This document shows positions 9,060 to 17,961 of a stretch of DNA of 60,651 nucleotides, piece by piece; the stretch's first letter is position 1; each line of letters begins with the position of its first letter. A model generated the notes under the pieces. It made no database searches and was not told the DNA's origin. It was given only the letters and a program-made list of their open reading frames with translations. The stretch covers positions 1 through 60,651 of the forward strand of contig CAJOLL010000003.1 of NCBI GenBank assembly GCA_905235455.1, read 5' to 3'. The DNA comes from an uncultured Clostridia bacterium. Its GTDB lineage: Bacteria; Bacillota; Clostridia; Saccharofermentanales; Saccharofermentanaceae. Both the position numbers and the translations under genes were made by a program.

Positions 9060-9743
9060 ATGGGTGCAACGAATATGACTGATATTGAGGCGATCCGCGA
9101 AAGACATTCTGTGCGTCACTATAAAGATGAGAAGATCGAAGCGGAAAAGATCGCGATCCTCAATGAACTGATCAGCTCCCTGAATAAAGAAGGAGATCTC
9201 CATCTTCAACTGATCGAAGATGCGGGAAACACATTTAATAAACTTCTGAATAAGGCAATGGGTCTTGCCTCGGCGCCGAGTGTGATCGCATGTGTCGGAA
9301 AAGACGATGCAACACTTGAAGAAAGGATCGGATACTATGGCCAGAAGCTTGTGTTGCTGGCACAGAAACTTGGGTTGAATACCTGCTGGGCGGGAACGTT
9401 TAATAAGAAAAACATCGGCGCGGAGGTCAGGGACGGTGAGCGTCTCGTGATCTCGATCGCAATCGGCTATGGAAAAGAATCCGGCAAACCGCACAAGTCG
9501 AAAAGCGCCGGACAGGTCAGCGAGATTTCCGAAGATGCGCCCGAGTGGTTTTCGAAAGGAATCGAAATGGCGCTTCTGGCACCGACAGCGATCAATCAGC
9601 AAAATTTCCTGATCCGTCTGAACAAAGATGGAAAAGTAGAATATATCGATAAGGGCGGACCGTTCAGCAAGGTCGATATCGGCATCGTCAGATGTCATTT
9701 CGAGATCGGATCCGAAAGAGATCAGGCACCGGCCAAAGGCTAA
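9060..9743 (+). CDS. Nitroreductase family flavoprotein
   Basis: A 227-aa protein of the putative TM-nitroreductase family. The N-terminal AIRERHSVRHYKDEKI is the FMN-binding signature, and MALLAPTAINQQNF near the C-terminus is the second flavin-contacting segment. The middle QKLVLLAQKLGLNTCWAGTF is also typical. These enzymes reduce nitro, quinone or flavin substrates with NAD(P)H; the physiological substrate is not readable. ATG 9060 follows AAAGGAGAA; an earlier in-frame ATG at 9015 has no ribosome site. The gene is followed by a terminator at 9882. Confidence 0.85.
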   Translation: MGATNMTDIEAIRERHSVRHYKDEKIEAEKIAILNELISSLNKEGDLHLQLIEDAGNTFNKLLNKAMGLASAPSVIACVGKDDATLEERIGYYGQKLVLLAQKLGLNTCWAGTFNKKNIGAEVRDGERLVISIAIGYGKESGKPHKSKSAGQVSEISEDAPEWFSKGIEMALLAPTAINQQNFLIRLNKDGKVEYIDKGGPFSKVDIGIVRCHFEIGSERDQAPAKG

Positions 9744-9762
9744 AAAACAGATTTGACCCCCG

Positions 9763-9890
9763 GTGGAGATCTATTGCCACACGACGGATACTCACCCGGT
9801 CAACAAAAACGCTTTCCATACAAACTGTCAGATAGAGATCGACATCAACAAAGAAATCGGTGAAGATATTAAGAGAATCATAGCCTTTCC
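9763..9890 (+). other. Possible remnant of a protein-coding gene
   Basis: One plus-strand frame from 9763 reads about 40 residues that look like real protein (CHTTDTHPVNKNAFHTNC, then IEIDINKEIGEDIKRI) before it runs into the terminator hairpin. There is no ribosome site or ATG, so it may be the tail of a gene whose front is lost. I do not recognise the family. The call is weak. Confidence 0.2.
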
Positions 9891-9920
9891 GTCTTCCGAA
9901 AGATGGAAAGGCTGTTTTTT
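9882..9920 (+). terminator. Rho-independent terminator
   Basis: Stem AGCCTTTCC (9882-9890) with GGAAAGGCT (9905-9913), then GTTTTTTC. It ends the nitroreductase transcript. Confidence 0.85.
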
Positions 9921-10013
9921 CTTCAGAGTACGATCCGTATACTAACGGACTACTAGTCGGTTCCCGCCCGACCTGATAGAATGTGAGAAAAGACAGAAAC
10001 GAGGTGGAAGGAT

Positions 10014-10565
10014 ATGCATTTTCCGGAAAGAGAGATCACGTTAAAGGATGAAAGAAAGTGTATCCTGCGTCCGAACGGACCGGATCTGGCTGAGCCGATG
10101 CTTGAATACCTGAAGGCAACCGCAGGTGAAACTGAGTTTCTTCTGCGCTATCCGGATGAAGTAAACTACACCCTCGAAGGCGAAGTCGATATCCTCGGAA
10201 GACTTCTGGAAGATCCATACCAGATCATGATGGCACCGGTCGTAGACGGCAAAGTCGCCGGAAACGGCGCGGTCTTCGGCATCGGCGACAAAAGGAAGAT
10301 CCGGCACCGCTGTTCACTCGCTATCGCGCTTTATAAGGAATACTGGGGTCTCGGCATCGGAACGGCCATGATCAATTACATGTGCGAGCTCGCCAAGGAG
10401 ATCGGCTGGACACAAGTCGATCTGGAAGTCGTTGCCGAGAACACGCAGGCACAGGCACTCTACAAGAAGTGCGGATTTATCGAGTCCGGACGCCGCCACA
10501 ATGCTCTCCGTTTCGATGACGGAACATATCACGACGAGATCCTGATGTATAGAGATCTCAGATAA
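10014..10565 (+). CDS. GNAT family N-acetyltransferase
   Basis: A 183-aa GNAT enzyme. The acetyl-CoA binding motif A appears as KEYWGLGIGTAMINYMCELA (Q/R-x-x-G-x-G/A type), and the C-terminal VVAENTQAQALYKKCGFIESG is the conserved motif B region. Acceptor substrate unknown; the closest general type is the RimJ/RimL or spermidine-like group. A strong ribosome site GAGGTGGAAGGAT precedes the ATG. It is convergent with the deleted GNAT copy at 10570 and is the first of several GNAT genes in the 10-18.5 kb stretch. Confidence 0.85.
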   Translation: MHFPEREITLKDERKCILRPNGPDLAEPMLEYLKATAGETEFLLRYPDEVNYTLEGEVDILGRLLEDPYQIMMAPVVDGKVAGNGAVFGIGDKRKIRHRCSLAIALYKEYWGLGIGTAMINYMCELAKEIGWTQVDLEVVAENTQAQALYKKCGFIESGRRHNALRFDDGTYHDEILMYRDLR

Positions 10566-10569
10566 GAAT

Positions 10570-10838
10570 TCAGGACTGATCTTCTCTTCGGATCACGGAA
10601 ACATGGGTGATTTTATTTGCCTCATCGGGATATTCTTTTTCGAAATGCATGCCGATGGATTCCGCCGTTTTAAAAGAACCCACATTCGTGTACTTGCAGT
10701 AGGAATAGAGCGCCGAGTATTCTGTGTTTTGGAGTGTTGCATGATCTCAGGATCGGCCAGCACCGCATAAAGGGCATCGAAGTCGTCCATCGTCATTTCC
10801 CGGAGGAAGAGTCTTTCTGTTTCAAGTATCTTTTCCAT
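10570..10838 (-). pseudogene. Internally deleted and frameshifted GNAT acetyltransferase
   Basis: The first about 34 residues read as a normal RimJ/RimL-type GNAT N-terminus (ETERLFLREMTMDDFDALYA, then DPEIMQH). Near 10730 the reading jumps to another frame that continues as a clear GNAT C-terminus (YSALYSYCKYTNVGSFKTAE, then SIGMHFEKEYPDEANKITHV) to a TGA at 10570-10572. The acetyl-CoA binding core between them, about 80-100 residues in the family, is missing. The product cannot be a functional acetyltransferase. Confidence 0.7.
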
Positions 10839-10848
10839 TTTCGTTTTC

Positions 10849-12078
10849 CTATCTGTGTTTTTCGGCTTTGGCGAGTAATCCCATTTCGTCGATGATCCTT
10901 TTTGCGCGCTGTACTACCGGAAGTTCACGGTTTGCCACCAGTCTTCCGATGGGTGTCTCCCTGCGTTTCTCGTACTCGGCCACCGCCTCATCAAAGGTCA
11001 GTTTCAGCGTGGAAAGATGGAAATCATTGATCTCGTCTTCCGTTAAGTGCTTCTCGCCGAAGGACTTTACTTTGCAAAGGAAATAGTTGCTCAGGTTATG
11101 TCTGTGGATGATGTTATAGTAGTCGCTGACCATCCCGATCTTACAGATGACATCTACTTCTGCGCCTAGTTCTTCGCTGAGTTCACGCCGGATCGCCATA
11201 TTCAGGTTCTCTCCTTTCTCCACTCCGCCTCCGGGAGTCTCGATCATTGTCGCCTTACCGAACATGTCATCGCGTTCGGCGCGGATGAAATAGAAGTTTC
11301 CTTCTTCATCGAAAACAATACCTCTTGCGATCCACCGGTCATGGTCAATGTATTCTAATGGCCACTCATTATCCGTAAGTTCATTTCGAAGTTCGGCCCT
11401 CTTCTCCAGCCGAACACCGTTTTCAAAGATATAGTACGGGCGGGATCCGATGACCTGGACCTCTTCCCCATCAATGAAAAGCGTATCTTCCTCCGGAAGT
11501 GCGATCACTTTCCCTTTCTCAATCGAATAATTCGTAAGAAACGCGGTGACACGCTCGTGATCTTCTTTCGTTTTTGCATTGGTATAGTGCGCATCCAGTG
11601 AGATTCCGGAAAGCACATCAAACCCTTCCGTATCCTGAAGTCCGACATCGTTCGGATCTTCGGTGATGGCCGTCATGATGTCCTTCCCGAAAATGATCTC
11701 TCCTGCCGAGCTTCCGAATACGACTCCATCTCCCTGAAGGTATTCCTTGATCTTGGCAAAAGCACCGCTATCCTTCAGTCCTTTTAGAAGTGAGAATGTA
11801 TTTCCGCCGCCGATAAAGAGTGCACAATAATCCGAGAGCTCCTTCGTAAGGATCTCTTCATACGAGCGGACCATCTCTACTGAAGGGACTTTGACGCCGC
11901 CTTCATTTAATTCATTTTGGATCCACCCATAGCATTCATCGAGAGTATGTGTCTCTTCAGGCATCGCCAGCGGAATATAAAGAAGCGGCTTGGTGTGGTC
12001 GATCACCGCATTGAAAACAGGATAGGTATCCTCCATCTGTTTTCCGAATCCGCCGCCACATAAGAACAGTTTCGCCAT
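10849..12078 (-). CDS. Peptidase S51 (Glu/Asp dipeptidase-like) fused to a Nudix hydrolase
   Basis: A 409-aa two-domain protein. Residues 1-210 are a class-I-glutaminase-like peptidase S51 domain: CALFIGGGNTFSLLKGLKDS, then GVVFGSSAGEIIFGKDI with the nucleophile Ser in GSSAG. Residues about 240-395 are a Nudix domain whose box is intact (GGGVEKGENLNMAIRRELSE followed by ELGAEV; G-x5-E-x7-REL-x-EE-x-G). S51 enzymes cleave Asp-X dipeptides or act on cyanophycin-type products; Nudix enzymes cleave nucleoside diphosphates linked to other groups. The joint substrate is unknown. ATG 12078 has a strong AGGAGG site inside the upstream GNAT gene's end. Confidence 0.8.
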   Translation of the reverse strand: MAKLFLCGGGFGKQMEDTYPVFNAVIDHTKPLLYIPLAMPEETHTLDECYGWIQNELNEGGVKVPSVEMVRSYEEILTKELSDYCALFIGGGNTFSLLKGLKDSGAFAKIKEYLQGDGVVFGSSAGEIIFGKDIMTAITEDPNDVGLQDTEGFDVLSGISLDAHYTNAKTKEDHERVTAFLTNYSIEKGKVIALPEEDTLFIDGEEVQVIGSRPYYIFENGVRLEKRAELRNELTDNEWPLEYIDHDRWIARGIVFDEEGNFYFIRAERDDMFGKATMIETPGGGVEKGENLNMAIRRELSEELGAEVDVICKIGMVSDYYNIIHRHNLSNYFLCKVKSFGEKHLTEDEINDFHLSTLKLTFDEAVAEYEKRRETPIGRLVANRELPVVQRAKRIIDEMGLLAKAEKHR

Positions 12079-12081
12079 TTC

Positions 12082-12648
12082 TTATTTCCTCCTCACAGAT
12101 ATATTCTGCTCATACATCTTCTTCGGAAGGATCGCCCGGTAGATCGAGCAGTAGCCCTCCGCGATTGCTTCTTCGTCATGGACACCCTTCAACGGATATT
12201 CCAGAAGAAGGTACTCCACTCCGAAAACGAGCACATGCACGTTCGTGTTGATTGCTCCGGCCTGAAGATAAAAGTCCAGCCGCCTTTCGCGCGCCCTCTT
12301 TTCTTCCTCGGAAACATCCGATTCCGGATCTTCGATCTCGATAATCGTCACTTCGGAACCGCACTGCTCCACCGCTCTACGAAGGAACTCGGAGCCGACT
12401 CCTTTTCCGCGCATCTCCGGCACCACTGCATAGTAGTCCAGAAGACACACATCCTTTTCAAACACGAAGAAAGCATATGCAAGGAATTCTCCGTCCTCGG
12501 CAAAAGCACCGGCGCAGAGGTACCGCCCTTCCCGGATCGACTGCTCGATTCGGGAAAGTGGTTTTCGCTCGTCATCGGGAAAATCGTAGTAGAGATATTT
12601 CTCATAGACTTCCCGTATCTCTTCGATTGTCAGAATACGTGTCTGCAT
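12082..12648 (-). CDS. GNAT family N-acetyltransferase
   Basis: A 188-aa GNAT enzyme; YYAVVPEMRGKGVGSEFLRR carries the Arg/Gly acetyl-CoA loop (R-G-K-G-V-G). It is the first gene of a two-gene operon with the S51-Nudix fusion, whose start lies 3 bases after this stop. Acceptor unknown. The C-terminal part (VLVFGVEYLLLEYPL) matches the short GNAT group often annotated only as acetyltransferase. Confidence 0.8.
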   Translation of the reverse strand: MQTRILTIEEIREVYEKYLYYDFPDDERKPLSRIEQSIREGRYLCAGAFAEDGEFLAYAFFVFEKDVCLLDYYAVVPEMRGKGVGSEFLRRAVEQCGSEVTIIEIEDPESDVSEEEKRARERRLDFYLQAGAINTNVHVLVFGVEYLLLEYPLKGVHDEEAIAEGYCSIYRAILPKKMYEQNISVRRK

Positions 12649-12712
12649 GCTGCCTCAATTGTTTGTAATCAGATCCGCTTCTACGCCTCGCGCGTTACGA
12701 ATCTCAACCGCG

Positions 12713-14008
12713 TTACGAATCACTATAATGATACTTCTTTAATCTCGTTCCGAAAACCAGACAATGTATGGTTCCAGAAAGTCCCAGGATGCCCATCATG
12801 AGGGCCGCGCCGGATCCTTTTCCCGATCCGAAGAGTGTCGTCAGCACTTCAGAATAAGCATGTTTTGCCATGAATGGTTCGCATATGTGATCCACCATGA
12901 ATCCGCCGAGGAAAAGACCGATCGGGATCGTGAAAAACTGGAAAGTATTCCGGCACGCATAGACTCTTCCCTGCAGCTCCACGGGGATTGAGTTCCGAAG
13001 GACCACATCCAGATTCGCGCTCATGACCGGAACCAGTATCCATCCGATGATCTGTCCCAGGCACCACAGCACCGGTTCTCTGGAGAAAGCCAGAACGAAG
13101 TTCTCCACGCTTAAGGAGATCAGCATCGTCACAAAGATGACTCTTACTCTATCCTTCGGTTTCGGCATCTTTGATACGATCAGACTTCCGATGACCATCG
13201 CAATTCCGGAACATGCTGTCACGATACCCAGTACTTCTTTTCCGCCTCTCGGGTTCGGGATCACATACCCATATAGTGTCGCGTCAAAGGCAGAGGCCAC
13301 GAGATTGACGCCGGACATAAAGAGGATCAGCGAGAATACCAGCGGTGTTTTCTTAAGAAAACGAAGTCCCTCTTTGGCAAGCGTGATCGTGCTCTCTTTT
13401 TTCTCACTCGGCTTTTCCGGGATCTGCACAAATCGCAGAAGTGCCACAAAAGCCGTGGCAAATGTAAGAAGATCCAATGCAAAAACAGAACTCATGCCCA
13501 GCACCCCGTAAAGTGCCGTAGCGATCAGCGGGTGCAAAATGGAATTCAGTGAGCGGGTCAGCGAATTCATAGCGCTGATCTTCTGATAATGTGTCTTTGG
13601 CACGATCAGGGTCATGGTCACTTCCGACGCCGGCTGCTGTACCGTATTCATCAGTCCGGAAAAGACATTGATCGCATAAAGATGCCAGACCGCCAGAGTG
13701 TCTGTCTTATAAAGAAGGAACACGACGACCGTGCATAGAGCCGCCAGTGTGTCGCACACCAGCATGGTCTTTTTCTTATTGAACCGGTCCGTCAGCGCAC
13801 CCGCGAAGATGCTCATGATCACGTAAGGCGCGTACGTACAGATCGTCAGCGCCGCCGTGCCTAAAGCGGATCCGGTCTTGTCATAGAGCCACAGTGTCAG
13901 CGCAAATGCCGTGATGCTCGATCCCAGCTGGGACAGGCTCTGTGTGCTCCAAAGGACATAGAAATCCCGAAGCGGATTCTTTTTCGTATTTACTTTTTCG
14001 TTATTCAT
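12713..14008 (-). CDS. MFS transporter, macrolide-efflux type
   Basis: A 431-aa, twelve-helix major facilitator. The N-terminal LRDFYVLWSTQSLSQLGSSI and the loop between helices 2 and 3 with GALTDRFNKKKTMLVCDT are characteristic of the MFS_3/Mef-like efflux subgroup; the second half carries GIAMVIGSLIVSK and ELQGRVYACRNTFQF. Such proteins export drugs or peptides by proton antiport; the substrate is not readable. ATG 14008 is preceded by AAGGAGC at a 6-base spacing. It stands in a stretch of small modifying enzymes, so a self-resistance or detoxification role is possible but unproven. Confidence 0.85.
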   Translation of the reverse strand: MNNEKVNTKKNPLRDFYVLWSTQSLSQLGSSITAFALTLWLYDKTGSALGTAALTICTYAPYVIMSIFAGALTDRFNKKKTMLVCDTLAALCTVVVFLLYKTDTLAVWHLYAINVFSGLMNTVQQPASEVTMTLIVPKTHYQKISAMNSLTRSLNSILHPLIATALYGVLGMSSVFALDLLTFATAFVALLRFVQIPEKPSEKKESTITLAKEGLRFLKKTPLVFSLILFMSGVNLVASAFDATLYGYVIPNPRGGKEVLGIVTACSGIAMVIGSLIVSKMPKPKDRVRVIFVTMLISLSVENFVLAFSREPVLWCLGQIIGWILVPVMSANLDVVLRNSIPVELQGRVYACRNTFQFFTIPIGLFLGGFMVDHICEPFMAKHAYSEVLTTLFGSGKGSGAALMMGILGLSGTIHCLVFGTRLKKYHYSDS

Positions 14009-14281
14009 ATCTTTGCTCCTTATAGTTGAAATGACTTTCGAAGCAAAGCTCGAGGAAAACTATTTCTTCCTCCACACAGTCTCCTCAGGCTCTGCGTGGA
14101 GCATCTGCAATGCAGCGTTTCATGGTGATCCGTCCTTCCTAAGAATTTTCAATTCATCGCATATTGTATCACCGGTCCCGACAGAAAACCGCCGGATTAA
14201 ACTTATGGTATAGACAGTTTTTCTAAGGCCGATCCGGAATGTGCCTGGCCTTTCCTGCTCATCGCGTTTTCCGAAAAAACG

Positions 14282-15073
14282 TCAGCTGATCGTGCAGAGT
14301 TTTCCTCGAAGAATATAACCGAGTTTCTCATAGCACTTGTTGGACGCAACATAGTCCGCATCCGTGTAAAGCATCGGAAGATATCCTTCTTCTTTCGCGA
14401 TCTTCGATACCTCATATACCAGATGGTCCGCATAGTGACGCCGGCGGTATTCAGTTCTGGTAAATACCAATCCGATGGACGCCATATCCTGTACCGGATG
14501 CCAGTGGCAGCTCGCAACAAATTCCCCGTCATCCGTCTTCCAAAGATACATCGATCCTTCGCGGATCCCGTTTTCCGCATCGATCCTGTACTGTTCTCTA
14601 CTGGCCTTATCGATTCCGACAGCATCATGGAATATCTCGAAAAAGTCCGTCAAAACATCGACATCTTCCATCGTGCACTTATGGATGTGCCCGTCTGTCA
14701 CGGTTTTCGGCGGGATCAGCTCCGGGCAGTCATAGGCAAAAAGATTCGTCGAGATCGAAAGATGAAGTCCTTCCTTTTCGGCTCTTTTTATAAAGTAATC
14801 CGCCAGTTCGTACTTGATGTTGAAACGGTGCTTTCCATCCATGACCTCGTTTTCTTTTGCTATCTGAAAAGCACTTTCCATCTCCTCCTCGGATGCATCG
14901 TCCGGCATCCAGATCCACACCGGATACGGCTGCCCCGTAAAGCAGAGAATGAACCTTTCGTGATCCGTCAGGCGAAGCTCACATTCCCCGCCAATGATCC
15001 TCGAAAGGACCGAGAAGGTATATTTGTCCTGAGCAAGTAATGCATAGTCTCTTTCATCCACAAAATTGTCCAT
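14282..15073 (-). CDS. GNAT family N-acetyltransferase with N-terminal extension
   Basis: A 263-aa protein: about 125 N-terminal residues of GNAT-like but degenerate character (CFTGQPYPVWIWMPDDASEE), then a C-terminal GNAT domain with IGLVFTRTEYRRRHYADHLV and YVASNKCYEKLGYILRGKL. The R-R-x-H-Y-A loop is a weak version of the acetyl-CoA signature. This two-part layout is seen in Firmicutes tandem-GNAT proteins. Acceptor unknown. AGGAGA lies about 8 bases before ATG 15073. Confidence 0.75.
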   Translation of the reverse strand: MDNFVDERDYALLAQDKYTFSVLSRIIGGECELRLTDHERFILCFTGQPYPVWIWMPDDASEEEMESAFQIAKENEVMDGKHRFNIKYELADYFIKRAEKEGLHLSISTNLFAYDCPELIPPKTVTDGHIHKCTMEDVDVLTDFFEIFHDAVGIDKASREQYRIDAENGIREGSMYLWKTDDGEFVASCHWHPVQDMASIGLVFTRTEYRRRHYADHLVYEVSKIAKEEGYLPMLYTDADYVASNKCYEKLGYILRGKLCTIS

Positions 15074-15352
15074 TTGCTTTTTCTCCTGCTGCTATCAGTA
15101 TCCTCTTGTGCGATCCATTTGTAATATTTTACACTATACTCCAAAGACAATTCTATTTTGCTGCAATCTCCAATTTGATAGCTCCTAAGCTGTCTTCCTA
15201 TCAGCGGACGCATGATCATGGATGACGGAGTCACGGAACGTAACATCGCTGTCACCGCTGGTATATGGCGTTTTCCCGCAGATACATACACACTGGAAAT
15301 GCTTGAAGTGAACGGAAAACCCGTTCATAATAAATGTATCTGGAGGTGCACT

Positions 15353-15925
15353 ATGACACTTGGTGAGAAGATTAAAGAAGCTAGAAAAGCAGCCGGCCTT
15401 TCGCAGGAACAGTTCGCAGAGAAGATGAATGTTTCACGATCCGCAGTAGCAAAATGGGAAACGGATAAGGGTCTTCCGGATATCGGAAACCTTAAGGTCA
15501 TGGCAGAGCTTTTGCATGTAAGTGTGGACTATCTTATAGATGATGGAAACAAACCGGAGTTCAACGAGATCTCCGAACCGATCGATCTCAGTGCTTTTGA
15601 AAAGACGGGAAAATGCAGAAGCAAGCAGGATGCCGCATGCGTCACGAAGAACGCAAATGCGGATGCCATCTATGCGCTGATCCGTTCAAAAAAGCTCTCC
15701 GTCAAAGAGCAGCTCGTCGATTTCGTAGTAGCCCCGGGAATCATCCAGGTGGCAGATTACCTTAGAGATAATCCTGCATTCTATCTCGTAGAACGCGGCA
15801 GCCGTCAGTTCCTTGTAAAGGTAACCAAAGACTTCATCACCACATCCGACCTTGCAGAAAAAGTCTCCCCTTCCAAGTTCGTCCTCGGATCATACAAGTT
15901 TAGGAAAGCCTATCAGTTGAAGTAA
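15353..15925 (+). CDS. XRE-type HTH transcriptional regulator
   Basis: A 190-aa regulator. Residues 1-65 form a Cro/C1 helix-turn-helix (LGEKIKEARKAAGLSQEQFA and SRSAVAKWETDKGLPDIGNL), the form common in Clostridia. The C-terminal 110 residues (AIYALIRSKKLSVKEQLVDF) match no domain I recognise and could be a ligand or partner domain. ATG 15353 follows TGGAGGTGCACT. Its end overlaps the convergent SAP-domain gene by 13 bases. Its target is unknown; the adjacent divergent GNAT gene is a candidate. Confidence 0.85.
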   Translation: MTLGEKIKEARKAAGLSQEQFAEKMNVSRSAVAKWETDKGLPDIGNLKVMAELLHVSVDYLIDDGNKPEFNEISEPIDLSAFEKTGKCRSKQDAACVTKNANADAIYALIRSKKLSVKEQLVDFVVAPGIIQVADYLRDNPAFYLVERGSRQFLVKVTKDFITTSDLAEKVSPSKFVLGSYKFRKAYQLK

Positions 15926-16509
15926 GTGATCAGAAGGTCGTGGGTATAGACCTTCTCCTGATCCGATTCTCTTACGATCTTCCACAGTTTCGCAGCTGTT
16001 TTCAATCTGTCCGGGAAGACTTCTGTTGCCGGATCGGCGCAGAAGTCTTTCACGAACTGATTCCACTGAAGTGCCGACTTATCGTGCGTCGCATAGGTCT
16101 TCTTCCCGTAATATATATCGAGAAGATCTCCCAACGTGAAGCTCTCATCGCCATTATCTTTCACAGCTTTAGCCGTTGCTACCATATCTACATTAAATTT
16201 GTACCGGCTTTCTCCGGTCTGCTTTTCGAAAAATTCCCGGAACCTGGGGCCGAAGGTAAATCCACATTCGATCAAGCCGGTCTGAAGCGTCAGTTCCGTA
16301 ACCTTTGCCGTCTTTCTTTTCACCGGCTTTTTCTCCGGAAGGATTTTCTCCCCGGAGAAATACGCTTCGATCACTTTATTCAGTTCGATTTTGCCGCTCG
16401 GCGCTTTAAGGCCATGTGCCTTACAGATCCGGATCAGTTCCTCTCTGTACCAGTAGTACTTCGAGAACTCGGCATAATCCTTAATGCTGTCAAAATCAGG
16501 TCTTTCCAT
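15913..16509 (-). CDS. SAP-domain/DUF6434-like protein
   Basis: A 198-aa soluble protein. Residues about 15-55 (YWYREELIRICKAHGLKAPS, then GKIELNKVIEAYFSG) look like a SAP motif, a small helix-extended-loop-helix often associated with nucleic-acid binding. The C-terminal half (GLIECGFTFGPRFREFFEKQ and TLGDLLDIYYGKKTYATHDK) matches the domain annotated DUF6434. ATG 16509 lies four bases after the stop of the methyltransferase gene, so it is the last gene of the 18.5-15.9 kb operon. Function unknown. Confidence 0.65.
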   Translation of the reverse strand: MERPDFDSIKDYAEFSKYYWYREELIRICKAHGLKAPSGKIELNKVIEAYFSGEKILPEKKPVKRKTAKVTELTLQTGLIECGFTFGPRFREFFEKQTGESRYKFNVDMVATAKAVKDNGDESFTLGDLLDIYYGKKTYATHDKSALQWNQFVKDFCADPATEVFPDRLKTAAKLWKIVRESDQEKVYTHDLLITYFN

Positions 16510-16513
16510 ATCA

Positions 16514-17137
16514 TCACCTGCTGAAATCCATACGGACCAGAGCTTTCCCATTCGGGAGCGTCTCGATACTACGATGGATCAGGGAATACCCGATCTCCTT
16601 CATTGCCTTCTCCAGGGCATCTTCTTCCATCTGGTGATGCACTTCATCCAGCCTGTCGAATGCGTGAAGATATGGCGAATCGGAGACCCATTGCTTCGTA
16701 TCCGTGTTGATCTGGATCACACAGGAACAATACTTCGGCTGCACTTTCGAAACGGTCTTTTGAAAAGCCTCGTACCCGATATACTCGATCAGGAGATTAG
16801 CAATCAGAAGATCCGCCTCCGGAAGCTTCTCAGCTTCATTGACCAGATCGACCGGGATGCACTTAAGGATCCCCTGAAGGTCCGGATATCTTTCCTCTGT
16901 TGCACGAAGATAGTCTTCGTTGATATCCACGCCGTACACGGTCTTATACTTTTCTTTCCGGACGTGCTCGAGGCCGTTTCCGCCGGCCACACCCAGAACC
17001 ATCGCCGTCTCCACCGGGTAGGATCCGAACTGGTCTTTCATCATCGCATTCATCGTCTGAAGCTGATGGACCGAATCCAGGCTCATATGGTCTTCATAGT
17101 CCTGAAGACTGATTTCTTTCCACGGGTTGTCAGCCAT
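16514..17137 (-). CDS. Class I SAM-dependent methyltransferase
   Basis: A 207-aa Rossmann-fold methyltransferase. Motif I is MVLGVAGGNGLEHV, followed by the acidic end of strand 2 in VYGVDINEDYL and a post-I PEADLLIANLLIEYIG. The target is unknown. Its start overlaps the end of the hydrolase gene by 8 bases and its stop lies 4 bases before the SAP-domain gene, so all are translationally linked. Confidence 0.8.
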   Translation of the reverse strand: MADNPWKEISLQDYEDHMSLDSVHQLQTMNAMMKDQFGSYPVETAMVLGVAGGNGLEHVRKEKYKTVYGVDINEDYLRATEERYPDLQGILKCIPVDLVNEAEKLPEADLLIANLLIEYIGYEAFQKTVSKVQPKYCSCVIQINTDTKQWVSDSPYLHAFDRLDEVHHQMEEDALEKAMKEIGYSLIHRSIETLPNGKALVRMDFSR

Positions 17138-17942
17138 TTCTTACGTTCACCTCATTCATCCGTTCGCCATAGAGCCACGGCATCCAGATCCCCACAACGA
17201 GTCCCGGCTGTTCGATCAGCAGGTTATGTCCCGCATCCTCGATAGTGCAATACGTTGCTTTCGGGTAGATCCGCATCAGATCAAACTGATCCTTATACCC
17301 GACTTCCGAGTCATGCTTGCTACACAGGATCAGCACCTGGATATCAGATGGTTCCATATCATCCGGATCGAAACTGAAACTTCCTTCGAGCCGCGTGTTG
17401 AGAAAATCCCAATCTGCTCTGGACAGGGCCGGCATCAGGACTTTCCGGTATCTCTCCCAGACCGGTCTTGTCAGTATCACATTCATCTGGGTAAAGCTGT
17501 CATATTCCTCTTTGGTAAGAGTGGACAGAAACTCTTCATCACGCTCTAACGCCACCAGCGGTTCCACACGTCCCTGCCTGACTCCCGGAATGACGCAAGG
17601 GCAAATAAGGATCATCCTGGAGATCAGTTCTCCAAACCGGTTCACAAAACCTCTCGCCAGAAGCCCGCCATAGGATTGTCCGACGATGATGAACTTCTCA
17701 CCGATGATTTCTACTGCGAAATCGTGGAGCAGCTCAAGTATGTCATCTGAATCCCGAACACGGCCAGGTTCAGATTTTCCCATTCCCGGGAGGTCGATAT
17801 AGAAACGTTTATATCCTCCGGTCACCGCAAATACCGATTCAAAAGAAGCCTGCATCATAGTCTTGTCGAGGCCCCATCCATGAATGAATAAGATCGGCTC
17901 TCCCTCGCCGATGATCTCATAATCCAGGATTCCGTACTTCAT
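17130..17942 (-). CDS. Alpha/beta-fold hydrolase
   Basis: A 270-aa alpha/beta hydrolase. The oxyanion motif PILFIHGWGLDKTMM, the nucleophile elbow IIVGQSYGGLLARG (Ser in G-Q-S-Y-G) and a C-terminal His in IEDAGHNLLIEQPG are all present, so the catalytic triad is intact. Substrate unknown. The start is taken at 17942 (MKYGILDYEI), where AAGGGAG lies 9 bases upstream; a longer frame to 18059 would overlap the upstream GNAT gene. Second gene of a four-gene operon. Confidence 0.85.
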   Translation of the reverse strand: MKYGILDYEIIGEGEPILFIHGWGLDKTMMQASFESVFAVTGGYKRFYIDLPGMGKSEPGRVRDSDDILELLHDFAVEIIGEKFIIVGQSYGGLLARGFVNRFGELISRMILICPCVIPGVRQGRVEPLVALERDEEFLSTLTKEEYDSFTQMNVILTRPVWERYRKVLMPALSRADWDFLNTRLEGSFSFDPDDMEPSDIQVLILCSKHDSEVGYKDQFDLMRIYPKATYCTIEDAGHNLLIEQPGLVVGIWMPWLYGERMNEVNVRNG

Positions 17943-17961
17943 TTCCCGTAGCTCCCTTGCT

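Noticed and set aside
14203..14628. A 141-codon minus-strand frame overlapping the GNAT gene end
   Set aside because: It is the out-of-frame shadow of the GNAT gene at 14282-15073 and is rich in Arg and Met without a motif.
15212..15352. Extended N-terminus of the XRE regulator
   Set aside because: The upstream 47 codons show no protein-like pattern, and the TGGAGGTGCACT site directly precedes ATG 15353.
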